DNA from: Mesorhizobium sangaii | GTDB lineage: Bacteria; Pseudomonadota; Alphaproteobacteria; Rhizobiales; Rhizobiaceae | Reading direction: 5' to 3' | Assembly: GCF_014207355.1 (NCBI RefSeq) | Contig: NZ_JACHEF010000007.1 | Span: 248,001 to 312,000, forward strand | DNA length: 64,000 nucleotides | Part shown: one piece after another, positions 1-8,228 of the stretch | How positions within the stretch are numbered: position 1 is the stretch's first letter | How the letters are laid out: each line of letters opens with the position of its first letter | Position numbers and translations under genes: made by a program | Notes under the pieces: generated by a model | What the model saw: the letters and a program-made list of their open reading frames with translations, nothing else | Database searches by the model: none | Told to the model about the DNA's origin: nothing

Positions 1-79
1 CAGCCAAGCGGAGAAAGAAGCAGGGAGACCTAGGCTCTTCAGAAATCACCAGCGATTTCAAAGCGTTGTCGAATTATGG

Positions 80-169
80 TGGCGGAGAGAGCGGGATTCG
101 AACCCGCGTTACGGTCTCCCGTAAACACACTTTCCAGGCGTGCGCCTTCAACCACTCGGCCACCTCTCC
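80..169 (-). tRNA. tRNA-Ser (anticodon GGA)
   Basis: The minus strand folds as a class II tRNA. The 5' strand GGAGAGG pairs with TCTCTCC, the T arm reads GGTTCGAATCC, there is a long variable arm, and the anticodon is GGA in the loop CTGGAAA. The 3' CCA is encoded (positions 82-80). The long variable arm and GGA anticodon identify a serine tRNA reading UCC/UCU codons. No neighbouring tRNA is visible in the window. tRNA-Ser genes are common integration targets, but no integrase or attachment duplication is seen to its right. Confidence 0.97.
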
Positions 170-533
170 GTCCATGCATGTCGCGCCGGCCGGTTTCGCC
201 GCGCGGGTTGGGGAGATGCACCTCCCTTGGGGCGGTGGCGTGGAATTCCGCGCCGGCGTCGCCAACCAGCGAACGCCCTTCCCCTGCACCTGAGCCGTCG
301 AAGCAACAGGCGCGGGGCTCATCTAGTCGATCCGGCGCCGAATGCCAAGCCATAACGGCAGTCTATTCGCTTTGCCGGCCACACAGCGTTTCGCGAGACT
401 GCCGGCGCCTCCATTTTGAGGCGCCGCCACCCGAATGATGTGCACAGGCAAGGCCGCAAAGCCGGCGGCGCTTGACTTCGCCCGGGGTCGCCTGTCTCGT
501 GGTGGAAAGACTTTGCGGGGGCATCGTCCGGAC
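170..533. other. Intergenic stretch without a recognised gene
   Basis: About 360 bases between the tRNA and the next coding region. Reading frames through here are short, proline/arginine-rich and lack a ribosome binding site, as expected of GC-rich noncoding DNA. It presumably holds the tRNA promoter on the minus strand and the promoter of the plus-strand membrane protein. I see no clear hairpin or repeat. Confidence 0.5.
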
Positions 534-1238
534 ATGACATCGAGCAATGGACAGACGCCAGCGAGGCGACCGGACAGCGGCCTGTCCTTCGTGCCTCCGG
601 GATGGCTCATCTTCGTCATGGCATGGTCGGTCTACGGCCTGATCTCCGCCTGGCGACTGGTCGGCGACTACGGCCTGCCGGACAGGGTCTTCTATCTCGT
701 CTATAGCGGCCTCGCCGTCGACATCATCACCATCCTGTGGGGGCTTTATCTGCTCGGCCTCGCCTTCGGCCGCTCGGCCCGCTTCCCGCGCCATTTCACC
801 ATCTGGCAGATCGCAACGATCATCTGGCTGCTGGCGAGGCAGGCCTATGTGCTGACGATTTCCGATTTCGTCTTCTCGGGCCAGGCGCTTGTCGTCACCG
901 CTGCCGAGATCGCCATCGGGGTTCTCTGCATCTATCTGCTGCGCCGCGGTTCAGAAGCCGGGACCGTCTATGCCAATCCTGCAACCGAAAGCCCGCCTGT
1001 CTTCGTCTCGGTCGCCGCCGCCCTGCTCGGCATCATCCTCGGCGCGGTCATCGGCGCCGTCGGTGGATTCCTCGTCGGTGAGGGGATTACGGATGCCACC
1101 GATATGAGCTGCTTCGAGGGCGCCTGCGGCTATTTTGCCGTGTTCATCGGTCTGGCCGGGTTGGTCGTCGGCGCCATCGCTGGTGGCCTTTTCGCCGTCT
1201 GGCGCGTCCACCGGCGCAAACGCAAGCCTGCGGCATAG
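534..1238 (+). CDS. Hypothetical polytopic membrane protein
   Basis: A 234-residue protein with about six hydrophobic segments: around residues 22-42, 52-80, 90-114, 117-140, 155-182 and 198-225. It ends in a basic tail (HRRKRKPAA), which suggests a cytoplasmic C terminus. The first four helices resemble the DUF2569 type of small membrane proteins, but this is a weak resemblance. The last two helices are glycine/alanine-rich with GxxxG-like packing and are separated by a loop with two cysteines (CFEGAC). I chose ATG 534 because the 33 residues encoded upstream look noncoding; a start at 435 cannot be excluded. No function can be assigned. Confidence 0.65.
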   Translation: MTSSNGQTPARRPDSGLSFVPPGWLIFVMAWSVYGLISAWRLVGDYGLPDRVFYLVYSGLAVDIITILWGLYLLGLAFGRSARFPRHFTIWQIATIIWLLARQAYVLTISDFVFSGQALVVTAAEIAIGVLCIYLLRRGSEAGTVYANPATESPPVFVSVAAALLGIILGAVIGAVGGFLVGEGITDATDMSCFEGACGYFAVFIGLAGLVVGAIAGGLFAVWRVHRRKRKPAA

Positions 1239-1357
1239 GCCGGGCTTCAAATTCGCGTATGGCGATTGCGAACCAGGCATGCGCATTCTATCTCTCATTT
1301 GAAACCGGAAGGCCTCGGAAGTGCTTGAGGACCGGGCCGGGAGGAAAAGGTCCCTGA

Positions 1358-1681
1358 ATGTTTCGCTTGCTCTTTCGTCTTGCCGCGATGGTCGCGCTGT
1401 CGATTTCCGTCATCATGGCGGTGCTCGACGCGACGCGCACCGTGGCGGCCTCGGCGCTGGTACTGACCCCGCTCAACGCCAGTTGGCTGGCGGTCTCGCC
1501 GGACACGCGGGCTGCCTTCGAAACCTTGGTGCGAACCAAGGCCGGTCCTCTGCTGTGGGACGTTGCCATCGCCTGGGTGCTCAACCAGCCCGGCTTCGCC
1601 GTGTTCGCGGTGCTGGCCCTCCTGCTCTATGCGATCGGCTACAGGCGGCAACGACGCCCAGGACAGTTCGCCGCCACCTGA
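1358..1681 (+). CDS. Small hypothetical membrane protein
   Basis: A 107-residue protein with a strong Shine-Dalgarno (GGGAGGAAAAGG) ahead of ATG 1358. It has a hydrophobic segment near residues 5-25 and another near 78-95, followed by a basic tail (YRRQRRP), so it is probably a two-pass inner-membrane protein. The middle region (residues 40-70) is mildly amphipathic. It lies 39 bases upstream of msrA on the same strand and could be cotranscribed with it. I recognise no family. Confidence 0.65.
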   Translation: MFRLLFRLAAMVALSISVIMAVLDATRTVAASALVLTPLNASWLAVSPDTRAAFETLVRTKAGPLLWDVAIAWVLNQPGFAVFAVLALLLYAIGYRRQRRPGQFAAT

Positions 1682-1720
1682 TCCAGTCCCTGCATCCCAC
1701 CCAGAGAGGGAAGACCGCGC

Positions 1721-2383
1721 ATGTTCTTTCTCAGCGACATGCTGAACAAGAAGCTCAATCTGCCGAAGCCGTCCGAGGCGTTGCCGGGCCGCGCCCGGGC
1801 GATCCCGACGACATCCAGGCATCATGTCCTGAAAAAGCCGCTCAAGGGCCCCTATCCCGAAGGCTTTGAAACGGCGCTGTTCGGGCTCGGCTGTTTCTGG
1901 GGCGCGGAGCGCATGTTCTGGCAGCTCGAAGGCGTCTGGGTCACCGCGGTCGGCTATGCCGGCGGCATCACGCCCAATCCGACCCATCAGGAAACCTGCA
2001 CCGGGCTTACCGGCCATGCCGAAGCGGTGCTGGTCGTCTACGACCCCAAAATCGTCTCCTATGCCACGCTTCTTAAGCTGTTCTGGGAAAGCCACGACCC
2101 GACGCAAGGCATGCGCCAGGGCAATGATGTCGGCACCACCTACCGCTCCGCGATCTACACATTCGGGGATGCGCAATTGCGGGCTGCGAGCGCCTCGCGC
2201 GATGCCTACGAAACCGCCTTGCGCCGCGCCGGCCATGGCAGGATCACAACTGAGATCGCTGCGGCGCCTGAATTCTACTTCGCGGAAGGCGACCACCAGC
2301 AATATCTCGCGAAGAACCCTTACGGCACTTGCAACCTCAAGGGCACCGGCATCCCTTGCACTCCGGCTGCCATCTCCGCCTGA
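1721..2383 (+). CDS. msrA: Peptide-methionine (S)-S-oxide reductase MsrA
   Basis: A 220-residue enzyme that reduces the S epimer of methionine sulfoxide in proteins and free methionine, using thioredoxin as reductant. The catalytic motif GCFWGAER is at residues 57-64 with nucleophile Cys58. The C terminus carries two further cysteines (Cys204 and Cys213, in NPYGTCNLKGTGIPC), matching the resolving cysteines of the three-cysteine MsrA class. The first 45 residues extend beyond the catalytic core, as in the E. coli-type long form. ATG 1721 follows a GAGAGGGA ribosome binding site. No export signal is visible, so it should act in the cytoplasm. Confidence 0.96.
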   Translation: MFFLSDMLNKKLNLPKPSEALPGRARAIPTTSRHHVLKKPLKGPYPEGFETALFGLGCFWGAERMFWQLEGVWVTAVGYAGGITPNPTHQETCTGLTGHAEAVLVVYDPKIVSYATLLKLFWESHDPTQGMRQGNDVGTTYRSAIYTFGDAQLRAASASRDAYETALRRAGHGRITTEIAAAPEFYFAEGDHQQYLAKNPYGTCNLKGTGIPCTPAAISA

Positions 2384-2444
2384 AGCCTTCGGCGCAAGGA
2401 TCGAGCCGCGGTGCGGCTGCCCGCGCCATGCTTTTCCAAAAGGT

Positions 2445-2465
2445 CAAAATTCCGCGTGAATTTTG
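2445..2465. promoter_or_regulatory. Perfect inverted repeat upstream of the BMP binding-protein gene
   Basis: CAAAATTC and GAATTTTG form perfect 8-bp arms around a 5-base spacer (CGCGT). The element lies 130 bases before the ATG of the nucleoside-binding protein gene, in an AT-rich island. The spacing and symmetry suit a dimeric repressor operator. No run of T follows, which argues against a terminator for msrA, though that cannot be excluded. Confidence 0.45.
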
Positions 2466-2594
2466 TTTCGGGCCGTGCCAGATTGCCGCCGAGCGGGAGG
2501 GGAATACACTCCTGGCTGATGTCGTATGCCTGCCGGAGAACCGGGCCGGCATGCGGCGCGTAACGGAAAAAATAACCGACAGGGTGTGGATCAC

Positions 2595-3584
2595 ATGAAA
2601 CGTATCGTTCTCGGCCTCCTGGCCGCAACCGCAATGGTTCTTCCGGCTTTCGCCGCGGATGTCCAGCCGGCCATCCTCTATGATCTCGGCGGCAAGTTCG
2701 ACAAATCCTTCAACGAGGCTGCCTTTCATGGCGCCGAGAAATTCAAGACCGAAACCGGCGTCGCCTATGTTGAGTTCGAGGTGTCCAACGCCTCGCAGCG
2801 CGAGCAGGCGCTGCGCCGCTTCGCCGAGGACGGCCGCAACCCCATCGTCATGGCCGGCTTTGCCTGGGAGGATGCGCTGAAGAAGGTCGCGACCGAATAT
2901 CCTGACCTCAACTTTGCCATCATCGACGATGCCGTCGATCTGCCCAATGTCCGCTCGCTGGTATTCAAGGAGAATGAAGGCTCCTATCTCGTAGGCATCA
3001 TGGCGGCGATGGCTTCGAAGTCGAAGAAGGTCTCCTTCGTCGGCGGCATGGACATTCCGCTGATCCGCAAGTTCGAATGCGGTTATGTCGGCGGCGCCAA
3101 GTCGGCGGGCGCGACGGACGTCATCCAGAACATGACCGGCGACACGCCGGCTGCCTGGAACGACCCGGCCAAGGGCGGCGAGATCGCCAAGACGCAGATC
3201 GACCAGGGCTCCGACGTGGTCTATGCCGCGGCCGGCGGCACCGGCGTCGGCGTGCTGCAGGCGGCGGCGGATGCCGGCAAACTCGGCATCGGCGTCGATT
3301 CCAACCAGAACGGCCTGCAGCCCGGCAAGGTGCTGACCTCGATGCTGAAGCGCGTCGACGTGGCCGTCTACACCGCTTTCACGGACGGCAAGAACGGCAC
3401 CTTCAAGGGCGGCCTGCAAAATCTCGGCCTCAAGGAAGGCGGCGTCGACTACGCCATGGACGACAACAACAAGGCGCTGGTGACCGACGAGATGAAGGCG
3501 GCAGTCGAAAAGGCCAAGGCCGACATCATCGCCGGCAAGCTCGAAGTGCACGACTACACCGCAGACAACGCCTGCCCGTATTGA
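2595..3584 (+). CDS. BMP-family nucleoside ABC transporter substrate-binding protein
   Basis: A 329-residue periplasmic binding protein of the basic membrane protein (BMP/PnrA) family. This family binds purine and pyrimidine nucleosides and delivers them to an ABC permease. Residues 1-20 form a typical signal peptide with cleavage after AFA; there is no lipobox, so the protein should be soluble in the periplasm. Family landmarks are the DLGGKFDKSFNEAAF stretch near the mature N terminus and FVGGMDIPLIRKFECGYVGG in the middle. ATG 2595 is chosen because it starts the signal peptide. The ATPase and permease genes that complete the transporter lie about 1 kb downstream, beyond two minus-strand genes. 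Purine and pyrimidine salvage genes follow. Confidence 0.92.
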   Translation: MKRIVLGLLAATAMVLPAFAADVQPAILYDLGGKFDKSFNEAAFHGAEKFKTETGVAYVEFEVSNASQREQALRRFAEDGRNPIVMAGFAWEDALKKVATEYPDLNFAIIDDAVDLPNVRSLVFKENEGSYLVGIMAAMASKSKKVSFVGGMDIPLIRKFECGYVGGAKSAGATDVIQNMTGDTPAAWNDPAKGGEIAKTQIDQGSDVVYAAAGGTGVGVLQAAADAGKLGIGVDSNQNGLQPGKVLTSMLKRVDVAVYTAFTDGKNGTFKGGLQNLGLKEGGVDYAMDDNNKALVTDEMKAAVEKAKADIIAGKLEVHDYTADNACPY

Positions 3585-3612
3585 TCGGCACGGACGTACA
3601 GCCATGATCTGC

Positions 3613-3640
3613 AAACCGCCGGGCGCAAGCCCGGCGGTTT
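3613..3640. terminator. Bidirectional intrinsic terminator
   Basis: A 12-bp perfect stem, AAACCGCCGGGC and GCCCGGCGGTTT, closes a GCAA tetraloop. It sits between the convergent ends of the binding-protein gene and the anti-sigma-like gene. The A and T tracts at the stem ends make it suitable for termination in both directions. Confidence 0.85.
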
Positions 3641-3648
3641 TGCGTTGG

Positions 3649-4047
3649 CTATAGCTTGCCCGCCAGGTAACCCAGCGCGAAGGCCACGATCAGCCCGACC
3701 GCAACGGCGAATCCGCGCCGGCCTCCGAGCGCGTGCAGGCCGATGCCGTGCGGCCGCTGCGACAGGCTTCGGATCACCGTCGGTGATTTGGCACGGTTGC
3801 CGCCCAGACCAAAGGTGCGCATCTGCGGCAGGTCGGCAATGCGCTGCGTGATCTCCGTCCAACGCTCCTCGCCATCAGCCGGTTTGGCCCCGTCGAAGAG
3901 GTGCATGCGTTCGGCAAGTTGCACGACCGCGTCGCGGAAGGCAGCGTCGACCTCCAGGTCGCGCTCGGCCCGTTCGCGCTCCGCATCGTTCATCAGGCCA
4001 AGTACATAGTCGCCGGCCCGGGCGACGCGATCGCTTTCACTGGCCAT
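3649..4047 (-). CDS. RskA-like anti-sigma factor domain protein with C-terminal membrane anchor
   Basis: A 132-residue protein. Residues 8-50 (GDYVLGLMNDAERERAERDLE and following) resemble the N-terminal domain of RskA-type anti-sigma factors, in which a short acidic helical region binds an ECF sigma factor. A single hydrophobic segment near residues 110-128 would anchor it in the membrane with only a couple of residues outside, so the usual extracytoplasmic sensor domain is missing. No ECF sigma gene is adjacent; its neighbour on the same strand is slyX, 22 bases upstream. An orphan or truncated anti-sigma factor is the most likely reading, but this rests on a short motif. Confidence 0.6.
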   Translation of the reverse strand: MASESDRVARAGDYVLGLMNDAERERAERDLEVDAAFRDAVVQLAERMHLFDGAKPADGEERWTEITQRIADLPQMRTFGLGGNRAKSPTVIRSLSQRPHGIGLHALGGRRGFAVAVGLIVAFALGYLAGKL

Positions 4048-4069
4048 GACTTTCCCCTCCCCTTCTTCC

Positions 4070-4279
4070 TCACCAGTGCGGCGGCTTGGTTATGGGCACG
4101 TCCGGCGCCGCCTGCTCCTCCAGCGCCAGGAATCGGTCGGTCAGCGCATCGAGCTTGCGCTGCATGCGCTCGATCACCTTCCACTGCTCGGCGATCTGGC
4201 CGGACAGTTCCTCGATGGTCTTCTCCTGTTCGGCGGCGCGGATCTCCAGCGTCGTCAGCCGGTCGGCGGGCATGATCAT
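4070..4279 (-). CDS. slyX: SlyX family protein
   Basis: A 69-residue protein that is mostly one amphipathic coiled-coil helix (residues 7-50, heptads rich in E, L, I and K). It ends in the short proline-rich tail PPHW typical of SlyX. The function of SlyX is not established. ATG 4279 has a GGGGAC sequence about 7 bases upstream; the in-frame ATG two codons later is also possible. It is followed 22 bases later by the anti-sigma-like gene and is probably cotranscribed with it. The pair interrupts the nucleoside transporter gene set. Confidence 0.85.
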   Translation of the reverse strand: MIMPADRLTTLEIRAAEQEKTIEELSGQIAEQWKVIERMQRKLDALTDRFLALEEQAAPDVPITKPPHW

Positions 4280-4522
4280 TCAAAGTCCCCAGTCTGGCAG
4301 CATAATGCCTCGCAACGCAGTGCCTTGCATCACGATGCGTTGTGCCGCGATGCGAATTTCACCTTTGCCATAGTAGCGAATGTGAAGGCCCGGGCCACGT
4401 TGGAAATTGACAAGCACACCGGGATTTGTCGAGAGTGACCAATGCTCCGCCAATTGGCACGGGCGGAGTGTCATGCTAGGCGTTTTGACCAAGCGATAAA
4501 AAATAAGAGTGGGACAGGCTGC

Positions 4523-6055
4523 ATGGCGCAAGCCGCAATCGAGTTGATTGGCATCAACAAGAGTTTTGGCGCCGTGCGCGCCAACCGCGACATCAATCTG
4601 GAGATCGCGCGCGGCACCATCCATGGCATTGTCGGCGAGAACGGCGCCGGCAAGTCGACGCTGATGTCGATCCTCTATGGATTCTACCAGGCCGACAGCG
4701 GCGAGATCCGCGTCGGCGGCCAGCCAGCTTCGATCAAGACACCCAATGACGCCATCGCGCTCGGCATCGGCATGGTGCATCAGCATTTCATGCTGGTCGA
4801 CAATTTCTCCGTGCTGGAAAACATCATTCTGGGCGCCGAGAGCGACGCGCTGCTGAAGCGGAGCATCGCCAAGGCGCGCTCCGAACTCGAGCGTCTCGAA
4901 CGCGAATACGGGCTGGAAGTCGATCCCGATGCGATCATCGAGGAACTGCCTGTCGGCCTGCAGCAGCGTGTGGAGATCCTGAAAGCGCTCTATCGCGGCG
5001 CCGAGATCCTGATCCTCGACGAGCCGACGGGCGTGCTGACACCGGCCGAGGCTGACCACCTGTTCCGCATCCTCAGGCAGCTGAAGGAACAGGGCAAGAC
5101 GGTGGTGCTGATCACCCACAAATTGCGCGAGATCATGGCCATCACCGACACGGTGTCGGTGATGCGCCAGGGCACGATGGTGGCGACGCGCGAGACCAAG
5201 AAGACCACCGTCGAGGAACTGGCCGAGCTGATGGTCGGGCGGCGCGTGCTGCTCAGGGTCGAAAAGGGCGAGGCGGATGCCGGCGCCGTCAAGCTCGCGG
5301 TCAAGAACCTGACGGTGAAGGATACGCGCGGCGTCACCATGGTCGACGACATCTCCTTCGAAATTCGCGCCGGCGAGATCGTCGGCATCGCCGGCGTCGC
5401 CGGCAACGGGCAATCCGAACTGCTCGAGGCGATTTCCGGCATCCGGCACGCCGTTTCCGGCTCGGTCATGCTCGACGGCAAGCCGATCGACCTGACGGGT
5501 GCCGCCGATCCGGGCGAACTGCGCGACCGCGGCCTCGCCCATGTGCCGGAGGACCGCCATCACGTCGGGCTGGTGCTGGCCTTCGAGGAGAACGAGAATT
5601 CCATCCTCGGCTATCACGACGACCCCCGCTATTTGAAAGGGCCGTTCCTCAACATCGATGCCATCCGCAACGATGCCAAGGACAAGATCGCCAAATACGA
5701 TGTCCGCCCGGCCGACTGCCGGCTGAAGACCGCCAACTTTTCCGGCGGCAACCAGCAGAAGATCGTGCTGGCGCGGGAAATGGAACAGGACCCGGGTGTT
5801 CTCATCGTCGGCCAGCCGACGCGCGGCGTCGATGTCGGCGCCATCGAATTCATCCACAAGCGCCTGATCGCCATGCGCGACCAGGGCAAGGCGGTGCTGG
5901 TGGTCTCGGTAGAGCTGGACGAGATCCGTTCGCTCTCCGACCGCATCCTGGTGATGTTTGCCGGCCGCATCGTCGGCGAGCGCGGCCCGGAAGCGACGGA
6001 AGGCGAGCTCGGCCTGCTGATGGCCGGTGTCGAGCATCAGGAGGCCGCCCAATGA
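4523..6055 (+). CDS. Nucleoside ABC transporter ATP-binding protein (two fused NBDs)
   Basis: A 510-residue double ATPase of the RbsA/NupO (CUT2-like) type that powers BMP-dependent nucleoside uptake. The N-terminal domain has Walker A GENGAGKST (residues 38-46), an atypical signature LPVGLQQRVEIL and Walker B ILILDEPTG. The C-terminal domain has a degenerate Walker A (GVAGNGQSEL) with no GK[ST], but keeps the signature FSGGNQQKIVLA and a Walker B-like LIVGQPTRGVD. This asymmetry is normal in the family, where only the first site is fully active. ATG 4523 is chosen by alignment to the family start. It overlaps the downstream permease gene by four bases (ATGA), indicating translational coupling. 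Confidence 0.93.
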   Translation: MAQAAIELIGINKSFGAVRANRDINLEIARGTIHGIVGENGAGKSTLMSILYGFYQADSGEIRVGGQPASIKTPNDAIALGIGMVHQHFMLVDNFSVLENIILGAESDALLKRSIAKARSELERLEREYGLEVDPDAIIEELPVGLQQRVEILKALYRGAEILILDEPTGVLTPAEADHLFRILRQLKEQGKTVVLITHKLREIMAITDTVSVMRQGTMVATRETKKTTVEELAELMVGRRVLLRVEKGEADAGAVKLAVKNLTVKDTRGVTMVDDISFEIRAGEIVGIAGVAGNGQSELLEAISGIRHAVSGSVMLDGKPIDLTGAADPGELRDRGLAHVPEDRHHVGLVLAFEENENSILGYHDDPRYLKGPFLNIDAIRNDAKDKIAKYDVRPADCRLKTANFSGGNQQKIVLAREMEQDPGVLIVGQPTRGVDVGAIEFIHKRLIAMRDQGKAVLVVSVELDEIRSLSDRILVMFAGRIVGERGPEATEGELGLLMAGVEHQEAAQ

Positions 6056-7191
6056 GCACGCCTTACGCCAAACTGCCGGCCTGGGCCGACTACGGTCTGA
6101 TCCCGCTCATCAACCTGTTCGTTGCCTTCGTCGTCGCCGGCTTCGTCGTGCTTCTGGTCGGCGAGAACCCGTTGCGTGCCGCCGTCATCCTGGTCGAGGG
6201 CGCCTTCGGCAAGGGCACAGGCATTGCCTTCACCCTGTTCTATGCCACCACCTTCATATTTACCGGGCTTTCGGTGGCCGTGGCAGCGCATTGCGGCCTG
6301 TTCAACATCGGCACCGAGGGGCAGGCCTACATCGCCGGCCTCGGTATCGCCGTCGTCTGTCTTTCCTTCGACAGCGTGCTGCCATGGTGGCTGACATTTC
6401 CGCTGGCCATCGTTGCTTCAGCGGTCGTGGGTGCGTTGTGGGCGCTTATCCCCGCCTACCTGCAGGCCAAGCGCGGCTCGCACATCGTCATCACCACCAT
6501 CATGTTCAACTTCATCGCCGCTTCGATCATGGTTTACCTGCTGGTCGGCCCCTTGAAGCCGGCAGGGTCGCAAGCGCCGCAGACGCGCAACTTCCTCGCC
6601 GGCGCGGAATTGCCGAAGCTCAACTGGATCATCGAGCTGTTCGGCGCCAAGATCCGCTCGGCGCCGCTCAATGTTTGCTTCCTGCTGGCGCTGATCATGG
6701 CATTCCTGGTCTGGCTGCTGATCTGGCGCACCAAGCTCGGCTACGAGATGCGCACCTACGGTCACAGCCCGAAGGCGGCACGCTATGCCGGTATTTCGGA
6801 AACCCGCATCATCATCACCGCCATGATGATCTCCGGCGCACTGGCCGGCTTGATGGCGCTCAACCCTGTGATGGGCGACCAGCACAATGTCGCGATCGAC
6901 TTTGTCAGTGGCGCTGGTTTCGTCGGCATCGCCGTGGCGCTGATGGGCCGCCTGCACCCGGTCGGCATCGTGCTGGCGGCGATCCTGTTCGGCATGCTCT
7001 ACCAGGGCGGCGCCGAGCTTGCCTTCGAAATGCCGGCGATCAGCCGCGACATGATCGTCATCATCCAGGGTCTGGTCATCCTGTTCGCCGGTGCCCTCGA
7101 GCACATGTTCAGGCCTTACATCCAGGCGCTGTTCGCCTCGTTCAGCCCGCGATCGGTCGGCATGGAAGCGGTCAAAGGGAAGGGTGCCTGA
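6052..7191 (+). CDS. Nucleoside ABC transporter permease, subunit 1
   Basis: A 379-residue inner-membrane protein with eight to ten hydrophobic segments and the BPD_transp_2 fold of RbsC/NupP-type permeases. A conserved cytoplasmic loop reads NIGTEGQ near residues 84-90, and the EAA-like coupling region includes RTYGHSPKAARYAGI. It pairs with the second permease to form the translocation pore for nucleosides delivered by the BMP protein. Its start overlaps the ATPase stop by four bases, and the next permease starts one base after its stop. Confidence 0.93.
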   Translation: MSTPYAKLPAWADYGLIPLINLFVAFVVAGFVVLLVGENPLRAAVILVEGAFGKGTGIAFTLFYATTFIFTGLSVAVAAHCGLFNIGTEGQAYIAGLGIAVVCLSFDSVLPWWLTFPLAIVASAVVGALWALIPAYLQAKRGSHIVITTIMFNFIAASIMVYLLVGPLKPAGSQAPQTRNFLAGAELPKLNWIIELFGAKIRSAPLNVCFLLALIMAFLVWLLIWRTKLGYEMRTYGHSPKAARYAGISETRIIITAMMISGALAGLMALNPVMGDQHNVAIDFVSGAGFVGIAVALMGRLHPVGIVLAAILFGMLYQGGAELAFEMPAISRDMIVIIQGLVILFAGALEHMFRPYIQALFASFSPRSVGMEAVKGKGA

Positions 7192-7192
7192 G

Positions 7193-8164
7193 ATGGATGT
7201 GTTCAACGCAATCGTCCAGACATTGGACTCGACCATCCGCCTCTCGGTGCCGCTGCTGCTCGCTTGCCTTGCCGGCCTTTATTCGGAACGCGCCGGCATC
7301 TTCGACATCGGCCTCGAAGGCAAGATGCTGGTCGGCGCCTTCGCCGGTGCCGCGGCCGCTTCCGTGTTCCATTCGGCCTTTCTCGGCCTCGGCATGGCCA
7401 TCCTGATCTCCGTCGCCTTTGCCATGGTCCACGGTTTTGCCTCGATCACCCACCGCGGCAACCAGATCGTCTCCGGCGTGGCGATCAATTTCGTCGCCGC
7501 CGGGTCGACCATCATCCTTGGCCAGGCGTGGTTCCAGCAAGGCGGGCGCACGCCGGCGCTGCAGCCGGGCGAGCGCTTCGAGGCCATCACCTTGCCGGGC
7601 GCCGACGCGATCCACGACGTGCCGATCATCGGACCGATCTATGCCGAGCTTCTGTCGGGCCACTCGATCCTGGTCTATCTCGCTTTCCTGATGGTGCCGT
7701 TTACCTGGTGGGTGCTGTTTCGCACCCGCTTCGGCCTCAGGCTGCGTGCCGTCGGCGAGAACCCGGCCGCCGTCGACACCGCCGGCATCTCGGTCGCCTG
7801 GCTACGCTACCGGGCGCTGATCTGCACCGGCGTGCTGACCGGCATCGCCGGCGCCTATCTGTCGATGGTGCAGAATGGCGGCTTCGTGAAGGACATGACC
7901 GCCGGCAAGGGCTACATCGCGCTTGCCGCGCTCATCTTCGCCAAGTGGAAGCCGGTCAACGCCATGTTCGCCTGCCTGTTGTTCGGCTTCCTCGATGCGG
8001 CGGCGATCCGCCTGCAAGGCTCGCCGCTGCCCATCATCGGCAAGGTGCCGGTGCAGTTCATGCAGGCGCTGCCCTATATCCTCACCGTCATCCTGCTCGC
8101 CGGCTTCATCGGCAAGGCGATTCCGCCGCGCGCCGGCGGCGTGCCCTACGTCAAGGAACGCTGA
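7193..8164 (+). CDS. Nucleoside ABC transporter permease, subunit 2
   Basis: A 323-residue polytopic permease, shorter than its partner as in NupQ/YufQ-type proteins. Landmarks are GIFDIGLEGKMLVGAF near residues 32-47 and the coupling loop LRAVGENPAAVDTAGI. ATG 7193 begins one base after the upstream stop (TGAGATG), so the two permeases are coupled and probably made in equal amounts. A rho-independent terminator follows 13 bases after its stop and separates it from cdd. Confidence 0.92.
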   Translation: MDVFNAIVQTLDSTIRLSVPLLLACLAGLYSERAGIFDIGLEGKMLVGAFAGAAAASVFHSAFLGLGMAILISVAFAMVHGFASITHRGNQIVSGVAINFVAAGSTIILGQAWFQQGGRTPALQPGERFEAITLPGADAIHDVPIIGPIYAELLSGHSILVYLAFLMVPFTWWVLFRTRFGLRLRAVGENPAAVDTAGISVAWLRYRALICTGVLTGIAGAYLSMVQNGGFVKDMTAGKGYIALAALIFAKWKPVNAMFACLLFGFLDAAAIRLQGSPLPIIGKVPVQFMQALPYILTVILLAGFIGKAIPPRAGGVPYVKER

Positions 8165-8177
8165 GGTCGTAGCGCTG

Positions 8178-8199
8178 CCCGGCGTAGGCGCCGGGTTTT
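8178..8199 (+). terminator. Intrinsic terminator after the nucleoside permeases
   Basis: CCCGGCG and CGCCGGG pair around a TAGG loop and are followed by TTTT. It lies between the permease stop and cdd, so transport and salvage genes may be partly uncoupled, or read-through may set their ratio. Confidence 0.75.
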
Positions 8200-8228
8200 G
8201 GACACGATCGTCGGAGAGAACGAACCAA

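Noticed and set aside
1295..2302. A 335-codon minus-strand frame opposite msrA
   Set aside because: Antisense to a well-conserved enzyme with all catalytic cysteines; no plausible start or domain.
4453..4475. A sigma-54 promoter (TGGCACG) upstream of the ABC ATPase gene
   Set aside because: The -24-like TGGCAC is present but the GC dinucleotide expected at -12 is missing at the right spacing.
4280..6052. A 590-codon open frame on the minus strand opposite the nucleoside ABC ATPase
   Set aside because: Composition is that of a shadow frame (rich in H, R, A and D with no domain), and the plus strand encodes an unmistakable ATPase.
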